A stretch of 64,000 nt of DNA from the NCBI GenBank assembly GCA_036250195.1, contig JAVHZZ010000003.1:345280875-345344874 (forward strand), given 5' to 3'. This stretch comes from Mixophyes australis (Eukaryota > Chordata > Amphibia > Anura > Limnodynastidae). This document shows positions 44,467-56,204 of the stretch, one piece after another. The position numbers and the translations under genes were made by a program. Each line of letters begins with the position of its first letter. The stretch's first letter is position 1. The notes beneath the pieces are model-generated. The model did not search any database and was not told where the DNA came from. It saw nothing but the letters and a program-made list of their open reading frames with translations.

Positions 44467-44982
44467 GTCAGATTTACTAAGCTGGGGTTTGCAAAACCGC
44501 CACAAAACCATCCAAAATAATAGAGGTGGTTGTGAGTGGTGAGATTGAAGCTGTGTGAACTTTTTGGGCATTCAGAACATAAGAGGAGGCACCGTGCACA
44601 TATAAATTATTGGGGCAATCATTATTGGTTAAGGTACAAAATTAATTTATAATTAACTTATAAGGGCACATTTTATTTTTCACTATATTAAGTGAACACT
44701 ATTATTGTATTATATTATGGGGGGAAATATGAATATATAATTATATTAACTGGGCAATACTAATTGATTGTTAATGGTGGATATAAATATGTATGATGCA
44801 CAGCGTGGTACTACATAGTGCCCCCATAATATAATAATATAATAGTTTTGTCCCCTTAATATAATGAAAAAAAAAAGTTGTCCCCATAAGTTAAATGTAA
44901 ATTAATTTTGCCCCTTGATCAATAAATAATGATTGCCCCAATAATTTATATGTCGATGGGGCCTCCTCTTAGTAAATTTACA
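44467..44982. mobile_element. Large hairpin element (about 516 bp)
   Basis: Arms of ~180 bp (44577-44755 and 44800-44973) with ATAAATTATTGGGGCAATCA and CTAAGAGGAGGC; outer TTTACTAAG/CTTAGTAAA. The loop lies near 44760-44800. Foldback structure is clear; the target duplication is not. Confidence 0.72.
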
Positions 44983-45189
44983 CCGTAGTATGTGTAAAAG
45001 ACAATTTACTGATGCCGGAGGATTAGAAAGAGGGCACACAGAAGTGACAGAAATATACAACTAAAGACATGGATAAAGAGACTTTAGCTTCTGATCACTT
45101 TTTTGTATTTAATTTATGACTGAAAGAAATATTAGTAATACAATTATTTACTAGTCAAGTCTCTTTGTGTACATAGCATAGTTTACTTT
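44983..45189. other. Nothing recognised
   Basis: Short spacer before a Tc1 remnant. Confidence 0.4.
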
Positions 45190-45901
45190 TGTACTTTGAT
45201 GTTGAGTTGCAATGGGTCCCCATATTCTCAAAGATGCATTATGACCTGTTGGCCACTACTTCTCTAAAGTTGTCTAGAAGCTTTGCAGTACATGGGAGTA
45301 AAAGATTCCTCCCAAAAATGGAAGTGTTAGCTGAAAAATGGTGGCAGTGTGCATTACACCACTCCACCCGACACTTGGCATTGGTCTTGGTGATGTGAGG
45401 CTTGCATGCAGCTGCTCGGCCATGGAGACCCATTCCATTAAGCTCCAGCTGCACAGATTTTGTGCTTACATTAATGCCAGTCAAAGTTCGGAACTTTTCA
45501 GCTATGGAATCAGCAGAGCGTTAGCATCTTTTACGCACCATACGCCTTAGCAGTCGCTGACCCCGCTGTGTGATTTTACATGATCTTCCGCTTCATGGCT
45601 GAGTTGCTGTTGTTCCTAAATGCTTCCACTTTCTAATAATATTGCTTACAGTGGACCGTGGAATATCCAGCAGGGATGAAATTTCATGAACTGTCTTATT
45701 ACAAAGGTGGCATTCTACCACAGTACCACGCCTGATGTCACTGAGCTCTTCAGAATGACCCATTTTGTATCACAAATGTTTGCAAATGGAGACTGCATTG
45801 CTAGGTGCTGGATTTTATACACCTCTGGCAATTGGTCTGATTGAAACACCTCAATTCAATAATTAACAGGTGTGCCCAAATACTTTTGTCCATATTGTGT
45901 A
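45190..45901 (-). pseudogene. Tc1-like transposon remnant with N-terminal transposase part
   Basis: The 5' TIR on the minus strand starts ACACAATATGGACAAAAGTA at ~45900. The transposase would start MGHSEELSDIR at ~45763 and show the paired-like HTH (IPRSTVSNIIRKWK) and a later LTGINVSTKSVQLELNGMG trace (45484 down). A stop and small frameshifts break it, and the DDE core and 3' TIR are gone. Confidence 0.8.
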
Positions 45902-46267
45902 GATTGCCTTAGTATAGATTTAATACAGGTTGATTGATTTGTTTATTTAAAACACTGTAATTGTTCCGTTCATAAACATTTAATAAATAACTTGTATTGA
46001 TGATGAACAACAAGTTATTCACTTTATTTCATTCTGAGCTTTGTGCGGTGCGTCCAGTAACAAGCAGGAGATATAGCAAATTAGATTTATAGCACAGACC
46101 ATAACCAGTGAGGCAGTGACTATAGATTTATAAATACTCCCAATCAAATGAGATTAGTCTGTCAATGAAATCTGAATACAAACTAGGTTAATGACTATGA
46201 AAATGTACATTTTTTAGATGAACAATTGCACTTTGCTATCTTTCAAACAGGTATTGTACTAATTGGT

Positions 46268-46270
<3 letters not shown>
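45902..46270. other. Nothing recognised
   Basis: AT-rich spacer. Confidence 0.4.
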
Positions 46271-46319
<49 letters not shown>

Positions 46320-46320
46320 C
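46271..46320. repeat. (AAT)n microsatellite
   Basis: About 16 AAT units. Confidence 0.95.
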
Positions 46321-46496
46321 ATATTTATTTAATCATGTATAAATAAATTTGTGGTCAACCCTTGAAACACTGACAAAAATTAACATAGGATTGGGAATCT
46401 TTGCATAACTACAGTCACTGTTATATCGGTCATAAAACAAGAAACCAAACACAAGTAAAAGGGGCTCCAAGTCCTATAGTAGTCCTTGGTCTTTTG

Positions 46497-46521
46497 CCCC
46501 CCCCCCCCCCCCCCCTCCCCC
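46497..46521. repeat. Poly-C tract
   Basis: Nineteen C, one T, then five C. Confidence 0.9.
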
Positions 46522-46599
46522 TTGAAAATTTTCTTTCCTACGCCCGTGCCTACAGTACAGTATATGAACTAACCAATGTGTCCAAATAACTCTCTGCCA

Positions 46600-46990
46600 T
46601 CTCCACTAGGATTTCCCAATGCCACTTAAAACTCATCATGTCCAAAACTGGTCTCACCCAGCCTCATCTTACTTTCTCCCAGTGTCACTATCCCTCACTC
46701 TCTAGTGTAACTCAACATTGACAACATCACTCTCTCCCTCGTCTCCAATGCCCACTGCGTGGTACCATCCTTGCCTCCGCTCTCAGCTTCACTCAACACA
46801 TTCAGTCTTTGTACTGTCTTGTCTCCTCCTACTTCAGAGCATTGATGGAATAAGATATTTTCTGACTTATTACCAAATACATTCTCTCATTATATCCCAC
46901 CTTGTCTACTGTCACCTCCTCCTATCGGGCCTTTTGCTCCCCCATCTATCCTTGTACTCACACAGCAAAACCTCCTCTCTCTTACACAGT
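46600..46990 (+). pseudogene. L2-like LINE reverse-transcriptase fragment
   Basis: Broken frames give traces such as HPCLRSQLHSTHSV and IISHLVYCHLLLSGLLLPHL. These match the L2/CR1-type RT C-terminal pattern (ISRLDYCNSLL-like). Several frameshifts. Its 3' UTR type is seen separately at 49930-50250. Confidence 0.6.
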
Positions 46991-47392
46991 TACATAATTC
47001 AACAAGTTAGAAATATAAACTTTCTTTAAAATAGAGGTGTGCATGTGTGTAAAACAATTATCTTCCTTAACAGGAGGCTCCCACCACCAAACTATGCTGC
47101 TGTCATTTATATGATTGGTCTGGTTACATGTTGGCACAACCCCCACCCACTTCCTATACATAGACCACATTAGTAGACTTACATAAAATAATATGTGTTG
47201 TTTTACCTCTCCTATGTCATGTCTTGCTTACCTGTGTTTCAACATTTTAGGGAATGATGATCCTCTGACCTATTTACCCCTAAAAATACATGTGACAAAC
47301 ATAATATTATATTATATAATAATAATAATAATAATAACAATAATAATATTAATAACAAACCTACCTCAGCTCAAAACAAACAAAAACCTAAA
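46991..47392. other. Microsatellite, otherwise nothing
   Basis: (AAT)n-like run at 47318-47352; no other feature. Confidence 0.55.
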
Positions 47393-47397
47393 ATAAC

Positions 47398-48047
47398 TGT
47401 CACGAAGGAGGTATCAGCACCTGCAAGTATTGGCACAACTACACAACACAAGGAGGTGCGGAGTTTAACACGCCGCCGGCTTTTACCAGGAACCCCCGCA
47501 AGGAGGTTTGGACTTCGCGACGAACGACGTGCAGGTCGCGGCCCTCCCAGGTAGCTACTTGCGAGATGGCGGAGATATTCGTGGTCGTACAGGCTGAGTC
47601 AGGAACCAAGCGGGCAGATAAGGTACCGAATCAGGAGGCGAAGAATAGTCAACAGGCCGAGGTCAAACCGGAGAATACAATGCTGGACAGAAGGGAGATC
47701 CAAGAGCGAGGTCAGAGAGAGCCAGGTCGGTAACAGGAATCAGACTGAATATTAGTATATAACAGGTAAAGCTGGAGGCTAGATAACTAGTTGCTCTGGC
47801 ACCCTAGTGGTGTCAGCCAGGATATTTATAGGAAGTGGCCATCCCTCATTGGTGGGCAGTGGTTCGGCGGTCAGACGCGCTGACCGCCGACAGGAAGCTC
47901 AACAGCGCGTCCCGTTGCTATGGCGACGGGCGCGCATGCGCACCACGCCGCCGGAAGAAGCATCCCCGTTGCTTAGCAACGGGGCGCTCAGACGGAAGCA
48001 GACGTCCATCCCTGCTTAGCGAGGAGGCGCGGGGACGGCGTCTGATA
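47398..48047 (-). repeat. Solo LTR, Ty3/gypsy type (650 bp)
   Basis: ATAAC at 47393-47397 and 48048-48052 is an exact 5-bp duplication. On the minus strand it starts TATCAGACGCCGTCC (TG decayed to TA), has TATAAATA near 47822-47831, and ends CTCCTTCGTGACA. GGGCCGCGACCTGCACGTC and CCTCCTTGCGGGGGTTCCTG are shared with 54748-55378, so both belong to one family. No internal genes remain, as expected after LTR-LTR recombination. Confidence 0.85.
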
Positions 48048-48052
48048 ATAAC

Positions 48053-48382
48053 TAGGCATTATATTGGCATATTAGTTTCTGCCATCCTGTTCTTCTGTAA
48101 CTGCTACGTGGCCGCAAAATCTTATATTCTTAATTATTCCATAATTCTTGCTTGTAAGTTGTATCAAAATTCAGCAACAAATACCTAATACTTCCCCACA
48201 TCGCAAAAGGGATCCATAACCCACCACCCAATTTATGTGCTGATAGTCCAGCCTTAGTACTCTAAAAGGCCAACAATTCAAGCATTTAGCCGAATGAGAT
48301 AGAGCATAACATCAGTGGATGTAGGAGCATTGGTTTCATCAATACAGACCTATGTCACTCACTTCATTTAGATGAACTGAAT
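48053..48382. other. Nothing recognised
   Basis: Spacer between a solo LTR and a MITE. Confidence 0.4.
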
Positions 48383-48694
48383 GTGCCTGATTCATTAAGG
48401 AAAGTAAGGCAAGAAAAGGAGTAAGTTCTCTCCTGGACAAAGCATGTTACAATGCAAGGGGTGCAAATTAGTTTATTATTTTGCACATAATTAAAATGCT
48501 GGCTGTTTTTTCATGTAGTACGCAAATACTTGATTTTGACACTGAAATTTAAAGTTGATCTAGGACATGTCCAACCCGAACTATAAATCTGCCATTGCAT
48601 TTTAAATTTACCTCCCCCTCCAATGCAACATGGTTTTGCCAAGGTGCAAAGTTACTCATATTTTTTGCTTTACTTTCCTTTATGAATCAGGCCA
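48383..48694. mobile_element. MITE of the GGGCCTGATTCATTAAGG family (312 bp)
   Basis: Ends GTGCCTGATTCATTAAGG and CCTTTATGAATCAGGCC; flanks AAT (48380-48382, 48695-48697). Same internal landmarks as 33522-33832. Confidence 0.8.
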
Positions 48695-48697
48695 AAT

Positions 48698-49234
48698 ATG
48701 TACAAAACGAACATCCAGATGAGCACCATAATCATTTTGTAATTGCAATATTTTGATACATAATTCTAGAACATGTGTCAAATAAACGTTCTCCACAGAA
48801 CATCAAACTTAAGCTCACCGGTCGATTGCTACTCTTCTTGGAGCCTACAGGGACATCACTGTTAATGCCGTCGGAGCTTCAGCATAAATTATATTGCACA
48901 TTGGCAGCTGAGCAAGGCAAAGCTGTCTATAATACATTAACACAACCAATTCAAGGAGTAAGTAATAAGACCAGCTCAGCTTTTCACTATGTTCTCCAAA
49001 GTCTACTTGTTTTTTTTATGTCTTGTAATATGTACGTGTCCATTTGTTAATCTGTTTCTTTGGAGACGTGTGGTTTTGGAATTAAACAGGGATGTCAGCT
49101 TGCCAATGAATAATATCTGCTTATGACAACAGATGCCAATGTAGTGCTGTTATTTCTCATAGAACAAAATCAATAAAAATAGCCATAAATTCAAGAAAAA
49201 TACTAAACAAACAGAAATAGGCACTTGATTTATC

Positions 49235-49239
<5 letters not shown>
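48698..49239. other. Unassigned, with an exon-like open stretch
   Basis: 48800-48959 is open, preceded by CTCCACAG and followed by A|GTAAGTA. No domain is recognised in it, and the polypyrimidine tract before the AG is weak. Not called as a gene. Confidence 0.25.

Positions 49240-49281
<42 letters not shown>
49240..49281. repeat. (AT)n microsatellite
   Basis: About 20 AT units. Confidence 0.93.
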
Positions 49282-49284
<3 letters not shown>

Positions 49285-49289
49285 CATAA

Positions 49290-49860
49290 ACATGAAGCAC
49301 CTACAGGTATTGTGAAATGATTGAGGTGTTTAATAAAAAATACTCGACGTTTCGGTTCCTAACAGCCCTTTATCAATTTCAAACACATAGTCTACCATTC
49401 AGCCTTGAATACCCCTTGAGAGAGTGAACTAAATGTCCTAATTTCTTGCACCTGATACCTGCACCTGGAATTGAGGTGACGCTTCTTGGCCTCTTACAGT
49501 GATTGGTCTGATGTTTCTTAGTAACATGGCAACACACAGACAAGTGGTCGGATGCCAGTTCCCTCGCTGATACGCTTCCTTCCAGCACCTTGGTTTTACA
49601 GGTATGGCAGCATTATGGTTTTGCCTTATACTATATTGGGTACTGGTTTTGGGATACTTTCTGTAGTTTCCTGTTTCCTCTGGGCTGTAATGATTGGAGT
49701 CCCTCTCTGTGTATCATTGGACTTATTACTGGGTGTGGGTATCAGGTGCAAGGACTTTGTAAATTGATTTATTCCAAATTTTCAGTTTTCCTCTTAACCT
49801 TCAGCTTGGTTAAGCATCATTTATGTCTTAAACAAATCATGAGCGATTAAGGACATCAGG
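49290..49860. repeat. Possible Penelope-like terminal region
   Basis: TACTCGACGTTTCGGTTCC followed by CCCTTTATCAATTTC is the kind of GACGTTTCGG...TTATCAA motif found in the non-coding ends of vertebrate Penelope elements (from memory). No GIY-YIG or RT trace is attached, so this is tentative. Confidence 0.4.
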
Positions 49861-49929
49861 ACAGAATTTATTACGTGTCACTATCATACATTTTAATATT
49901 TTTATTACATTGCTAAAAAGTCATCAAAG

Positions 49930-50260
49930 CCTACCAGCCATACACCGAACCTGCTCTCTATGCCTGATTTCCTCAACTCTCTCTTCCTCTGTCCCGCCAC
50001 TCGCTTCTCTTGTGACTGATCCCCTCTGGATCCTCATTGTGCCTCCTGTTTGTTTGCCCTCCCTTTAGAATGTAAGCTCTCACGAGCAGGGCCCTCTATC
50101 CTCCTGTCTCTCTACCTATTCTTCTGCTCCAACTTCACTGTGTAAGCTTGTATGTTTGGAGCTTTTGAAGTCCTGTCTGTATTCTGCACGGCACTGCAGA
50201 AACCTTATGGCGCCCTATAAATAAAGATTAATAATAATACTAACAATAAAACTAATAATA
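49930..50260 (+). repeat. L2-like LINE 3' UTR and tail
   Basis: TAGAATGTAAGCTCTCACGA, GCAGGGCCCTCTATCCTCC and a tail CGCCCTATAAATAAAGATTA followed by (ATA)n. The words recur on the minus strand at 62027-62170. Confidence 0.75.
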
Positions 50261-50610
50261 ATAATAATAATAAAAAACGCACTTACAAATGTATTCTCCC
50301 AAATAAATTGTGCCTACAATGTGTAAAAGGCGTCCTATTGTAAGTATATCTACCATCTCTGAGAATATTCAAAAAGAAAACCCTTTGGGGGAGGGGGGTC
50401 TCTTTAGCTACCTGTAAGCCAGAGAATGCCTTCATAAATAGATGAAAGCTAACTGCAGATTTATTGTTCCAGTTTTATTGCAACTTTGCATGTTTTTAGT
50501 AAATAACCCTTGCTGTCATGGCAGCCCCCATTCAGAGAAGGCTGACAATGGGAACCATGTATAATTCAGTGAGAGACATTTTTGGGAACTAATGCACAAA
50601 GGTAAGTCTG

Positions 50611-50615
<5 letters not shown>
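50261..50615. other. Nothing recognised
   Basis: Spacer before a compound microsatellite. Confidence 0.4.
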
Positions 50616-50651
<36 letters not shown>

Positions 50652-50696
50652 TAGATATATCTATATATAAAGACATATATCTATATATCTACCTAA

Positions 50697-50789
<93 letters not shown>

Positions 50790-50790
50790 C
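50616..50790. repeat. Compound (TA)n-(TATC)n-(TA)n microsatellite
   Basis: TA run 50616-50648, mixed GATA/TATC to 50728, TA run to about 50790. Confidence 0.95.
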
Positions 50791-51355
50791 CGTATATTAT
50801 CCGTATCTGTTTGTATGCTGTATGTATGGGCAACTGCTCTTTTCATTTTATAGAACCATGAATTCCTAGTAAATCCTTAACATATCAATAAAGCAAAAAA
50901 GGCTTCAGAGTATTGTATCGCCTGCGTTTTAATTAACTCCTGTTAATGTCCAATTATTTAGAATTTATGCTAATCTTCGTTGCAACCAATCAATCTACAG
51001 CATTTTGTCAATCACATATCTAGATAAAAATCGATTGACACAATTAATTGTGTGTACATAAGAGTAAAATATCTTTTTCCCTAATATTAACAATGTATGT
51101 ACACAGGCCTCGGAGGGCTGTTAATGTTGAAACAGCAAACATAGAACAGCGTTAATTGACAGCACATATGTTGAAACACTGCACTCTTTATTACTCATCT
51201 GTCTTTTATCTCAGGCTTTTTTACTTTTAACTATTAAGCTTTTATTTTATTTCTGTTTTTTTAAAACTTTCAATACATTGTAAAACTGTATTCTCATTTT
51301 GTTACCAGTAATTACATTTATTTGTAACTGAGCTCTTATTTTTTCAGTATGCTTT
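50791..51355. other. Nothing recognised
   Basis: AT-rich DNA. Confidence 0.4.
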
Positions 51356-51775
51356 TGTCAGGCGGCCACCGCACTTACCTTCCGCTCAGGCTCCTGTGGC
51401 AGGTCCTCTCTGATCGTACCCGCACGGCATTTCCGTTATTTAATGCCTCGGGGTAAATGTATGAAGCTCCGATTTTGAAAACCCAGCGATTTTCTCGTGA
51501 GAGTTGAAACTTGCTGATCTATGAAGCTGAGATTTCATGTACAACCGCCAGAGATGTGTTTCTGTCAAAATCGCTATTTCCAAAATCGATAGAGATCAAA
51601 GTCCCAACTGTTTGCAGCTCTAGCTATACAGGTCTCAAATGTATGAAGCTGTGCTTAAGCAAACTCTTCTGAGTTCACTTTAAAAATCGCTAGATACAAC
51701 ACGCTGCTTCCTAGCTGCGTGATTAGTAACACATCACTGTTACACTGGTTTGCCTATACAACCGGAGGTCCAGCG
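51356..51775. repeat. LTR-like start cut by a GGGGTAAATG repeat end
   Basis: TGTCAGGCGGCCACCGC at 51356 resembles the start of the LTR at 54748 (TGTCAGGCGCC). At 51450 GGGGTAAATGTATGAAGCTC, the end of a MITE family, interrupts it. The other border of that element was not found. Confidence 0.35.
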
Positions 51776-52400
51776 GCTGTCACAAGTTTAAAATAGATAA
51801 ATGTTCCCAAAAAAATAATGTGTGGGGCCCCCCCGTCCAAGCACTATTAACCCTAGGGCTGCCAGCCTACTGCTGGTTGTGTGAAAATCTGGAAAACATT
51901 TGCGTGGGGTCCCCCCCCCCATTTTAAAGCAGCCAGCACTAAGCAAACCAGCCGGGGTGGTTGGCACTATAACAGAGGTGCACGCGGCAGGGGTCCCCCT
52001 ACCATAATGACATACCAACCCCAGGCTGTTCAACGCTGGGCTGGATTCCCTAGGGAGTGGGGTCCGCAAAAAAAACCGAGTGGCCCCCCTCTAGGAATAA
52101 CCAGCCCAGTGCTGAAAGTACTAGGGCTTTTCCTACACCCCTGGGTGGTGGGTGTAGGGTAATATCGGCGATTGTAAAGTAAAAAACAAAACAAATGGAC
52201 ACCATTTTGTTTTGTGGAACTATAAGTCCCTGCCATGCCAGGATGCCATAAACAGTGTGGCCATGCTTATGCTTCTCTAACTACAAGCACCAGCATACCC
52301 ATGGCAGCTAGGGCATGCTGGCATTTGGAGAACAACAAGTGCCAACATGGGCTGACATCCATGGCTGACTGAGGCGTGTAGTTTCACAAAATAGGTATAT
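51776..52400. repeat. Dispersed repeat, shared with 57470-58560
   Basis: Blocks AACCAGCCCAGTGCTGAA, ACCATAATGACAT and GTGGAACTATAAGTCCC have counterparts near 58220, 57570 and 58320. Class unknown. GC-rich with C runs; no coding traces. Confidence 0.55.
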
Positions 52401-52965
52401 TTAAAAAAAACCAAAACACCACACCCTCATTAAACCCACATACTTTTAATAAAAATAAAAAAAACAATAAAAACATAACATAACCTCTTTTTTACCACAT
52501 AAATTTAATAAAAATAATAAAACCCAAAATACTCACCAATCTGACTTCTTCTTCTTTTGTCAGCAGCTTTTAATACAAATGTGCTTGAAACTCATGTGCT
52601 TAAATATTTGTAGATCCAAATGTTCATACTTGAAACCCATGTCCTTAAATATTTGTAGATCCAAATGTCCATGCTTGAAAATATCCCAAGTTACAAGAGG
52701 TAAATATCAAAATACTTAATTTTATATCACAAGCTCAACGGCAGCACTTTGTGGATGCTGAACATGTGTCCTAAATTTTGAGAAAGACCTGCCAGCTGTT
52801 ATCACAGTTTCTGGGATTTCAGGAAGGTATCCTGATTTTGGAATAAAATGCTGGACTTTTTGAATACTATCTTTAAAATGTAATTATGTATAGATCCAAT
52901 CCCGATGCTCCTCTGCATTTATGATATCTAGAAAGATAGCTTTACCTCCTCATAAAATAAAACAC
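52401..52965. other. Nothing recognised
   Basis: Contains one ~62-bp direct duplication around CTTAAATATTTGTAGATCC (52598 and 52644); otherwise unassigned. Confidence 0.5.
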
Positions 52966-52968
52966 AAA

Positions 52969-53158
52969 GGGGGTATTCAATTAAGATGGCAGACCGCGGT
53001 TACATACGGCTGTGCACAAAAAGTGGCAATATGGAACCGCAACATAGCGGATTTCCCTTCGCAACCATATGGGGTGAAAAGGGAAATTGTAATGTTGCGG
53101 TAACAGGAAAAGGGCAGCTGTGAGTAACCGCGATCTGCCCTTTTAATTGAATACCCCC
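52969..53158. mobile_element. Hairpin MITE with GGGGGTATTCAATT ends (190 bp)
   Basis: AAA flanks at 52966-52968 and 53159-53161. Ends GGGGGTATTCAATTAAGATG / TTTTAATTGAATACCCCC; same end type as 33836-34050 but a different body. Confidence 0.85.
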
Positions 53159-53161
53159 AAA

Positions 53162-53981
53162 GCATCTTTATACAAACCCCATAGTTCTCTTGAAGTATGC
53201 AGTTACATGCAAAAGAATCTAAAAGACTGTATATTTCTCCTCCTCAAAGATTCTGAATTGAAAGACAGCAACTCTGTTTTTATTTTGTTATATTAAATTT
53301 TTTACACTCTGGAATTATTCCTACAACACCAATGGTTTAACTTCTAATTCAGAGATATGAACCTTCAATATGACAACATACAGCAGGAATAACCTAAACG
53401 AGAAAAACAATATTATGTAGATCCCTTAAACATCCTTCAAATCTGGGCAGAGATTTTCTCATATAATTGTTCCCAGAATCCAGACACATACCATGACTGG
53501 TTACATTATCCTACAATATCAAATATTTATTTTTTAAAAAAAGGTCCCCTAACTGCAAAGGAAAGTATTATTTGAATACTTATCATTCTCTAGAGTACAA
53601 CAGTTTATATAATTCTCATATGTCCCAATGTTCCTACCATCATTCTAGTTTTCCATTGGCTCATAAATGATTGCATCTGTATCTGACATATTTTGTCAGG
53701 CCATATCTTATAGCTGTATTGTAAAGTATACAGCATGCAAATACGATGTCGGACACCTATCCAGGGCAATACAGAACTACAAGGCACTAGATCAGCTTTT
53801 GAGCAAGCTGAATGTCCTCTTAATTACAAACAGGATCCGGATGTGTATGGCATTATACCTATGGCCCCTTCTAGTGGAAGGATTGGAAAGATGCAGCAAC
53901 AACATGGCCATCAGCCAAACTATGTATGAACCTGAAATAAAAGGTAAGAAAGTCATTATTACTACTTTGTGGACTTGCTGT
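53162..53981. other. Unassigned, with an exon-like open stretch
   Basis: 53735-53929 is open for 64 codons in one frame and the 53667 frame is open across it too. AAAAG|GTAAGAAAG at ~53944 is donor-like. No domain was recognised; the double open frames argue against a strong call. Confidence 0.25.
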
Positions 53982-53989
53982 GTGATAAG

Positions 53990-54516
53990 TAGAGATGCTC
54001 GGGCTCGGTTTTCTGAAAACCGAGCCCACCCGAACTTAGGGGATCAGAGTAGGCGTGCGAGCCAGCTCGGTACTTTCGCACTTCCTCGGATCTGAATGGA
54101 GGCAAAACGTCATTGTTAAGTTGTCGGATCTCGCTGGTTTTGGATTCCATAAGTACCTCCCTCCCCAGGAGATCCAGCACCATTGCTCACACAGAAACAG
54201 GGGTAGCAGTGTTCTTGTCACTCTCCAGTCTCCAGTGACATTGCTCAGTGCCATTGCTCATACAAAAACAGGAGGGGTAGCAGTGTTCTTGTCACTTGAC
54301 AAAAATTGACTGGAAATGACTGGAAATTAATGTTATTGAGGTTAATAATAACGTAGGAAGAAAAAATAGCCAAATAAAAAATAAAATTGGGGTTTTAGAA
54401 AAAAAATAGGGATCCAAAACCAAAACACACTAGGGTGATTTTGCCAAAAACCAAAGCCAAAACACAAAATTAATCCAGATCCAAAACCAAAACACGGGGG
54501 TCAGTGGACATCTCTA
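53990..54516. mobile_element. Non-autonomous hAT element (527 bp)
   Basis: GTGATAAG at 53982-53989 and 54517-54524 is an exact 8-bp duplication. Ends TAGAGATGCTCGGG and GGACATCTCTA. An inner CTCGGTTTTC/GAAAACCGAG palindrome lies near 54003-54027. No transposase. Confidence 0.87.
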
Positions 54517-54747
54517 GTGATAAGAGGAAGTTGTTTCAAAAAAGACAAAACATCTGCTTTGTCTCATGACCTATTCCGCTTGTAACCATTGATATTACTG
54601 ACCAATTATCCCTTGGCCATTTTAACAAAGTTATATGGTAAAGCAAATAGTCTTTCAAAGTATTATTTATGATTCTAATATTATTAAAACATTCTAATAA
54701 AATATATGAAATATATCCAATTTGGCTTCTAAAGAAGAGCTCCACAC

Positions 54748-55378
54748 TGTCAGGCGCCGTCTCCGCACTGACACTTGGTGCAGGAGACGGACGCCTGCAC
54801 CTTCCAAGCAACCACGTTCTGTTGCCTAGCAGCGGGACGCTATCTCTGCTCACCTGTCTGCAGCCAGCATGTCTTACCGCCAAAATCTCCCTAACCCTAT
54901 CAGGAGGCACCTTAGGGTATAAAATGCAGCCTCTGACACATGTCTAGTGCCAGAGTATTTGGTCTTCAGCCTTGCTCCAGCGTTTGTTCCTGTGTTGCTG
55001 TTATTTGGATTCTGACCCCGGCTTGTTCCTGACTTCTCCTTGGTTCCTGATTCTGGCTTAGACTGATATTTGGTATTGACCCGGCTTCCTGACCATTCTC
55101 CTGCTTCTGATTTGGCTATATCCGTTCCTCTGGTTGTGACCCGGCTTGCTGACTACTCTTCCATCCTGCATCCTGGTCGGCTCTCACCGCTGCCTCAATT
55201 GTTACCGCGCCAGCTGACTGATACTGAGGGCCGCGACCTGCACGTCCCTTGCAGCGAAGTCCATACCTCCTTGCGGGGGTTCCTGGTGAAAACCAGGGGC
55301 GTGTTAGACTCCGCGCCTCAGTACTCAGTAGCGCCAACTGCTGGCAGGTATCATCAATTCCACCTAGTGATTTTGACA
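54748..55378 (+). repeat. Solo LTR, Ty3/gypsy type (631 bp)
   Basis: Starts TGTCAGGCGCCGTCTCC, ends GTGATTTTGACA. Flanks CACAC and CACAG (one mismatch). TATAAAA at 54918-54924. Same family as the inverted copy at 47398-48047. Confidence 0.8.
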
Positions 55379-55383
55379 CACAG

Positions 55384-55644
55384 GAGTTTTTACCACATAT
55401 GAACGTTTCTAAATGTGATGAGTTCATTATTTGGTAACTTTAAGATTCTATGAGGCAAATTCAATGCAGAATACGAGACAACTCGTGCGGATATTCTCTG
55501 ACAGAAGTAACGCTGATTTCTGCTCGCACCCCATAGAGGTGCTAGAAAACATCTGTCTTACTTTTTACTGTAGTAACTGTAATAAAGCGCGGCCGCAACG
55601 TTCATCGCGGCCAATCTACCCCTTTAAGTGTTTTATATATTTAT
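55384..55644. other. Possible old MITE
   Basis: GAGGCAAATTCAATGC and GGCCAATCTACCCC near 55452 and 55607 could be decayed inverted ends. Low certainty. Confidence 0.3.
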
Positions 55645-56204
55645 GTCTTATGTCTGATATTCCCCCCACTTATGTCTAATGAAGGGAGGGTTCCCCCCCT
55701 TATGTCTGATGAAGGGGGGGACCCCCCCTTATGTCTGATGAAGGGGGGGACCCCCCTTATGTCTGATGAAGGGAGGGTTCCCCCCCTTATGTCTGATGAA
55801 GGGAGGGTTCCTCCCCTTATGTCTGATGAAGGGAGGGTTCTCCCCTTATGTCTGATGAAGGGAGGTTTCCCCCCTTATGTCTGATGAAGGGAGGGTTCCT
55901 CCCCTTATGTCTGATGAAGGGAGGGTTCCCCCCCTTATGTCTGATAAAGCGAGGGTTCCCCCCTTTAGGTCTGATGAAGGGAGTGTTCCCCCCCTTATGT
56001 CTGATGAAGGGAGGGTTCCCCCCCTTATGTCTGATGAAGGGAGGGTTCCCCCCTTTATGTCTGATGAAGGGAGGGTTCCCCCCCTTATGTCTGATGAAGG
56101 TAGGGTTCCCCCCCTTATGTCTGATGAAGGGAGGGTTCCCCCCTTTATGTCTGATGAAGGGAGGGTTCCCCCCTTTATGTCTGATGAAGGGAGGGTTCCC
56201 CCCC
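55645..56204. repeat. GC-rich minisatellite, about 18-19 units of ~30 bp
   Basis: Unit: TTATGTCTGATGAAGGGAGG plus GTTCCCCCCC. Each unit contains a G-run/C-run foldback (GGGAGGGTTCCCCCC). Period is mostly 30, sometimes 29-31. It is open in several frames on both strands because the unit lacks stops; no protein inferred. Confidence 0.95.
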
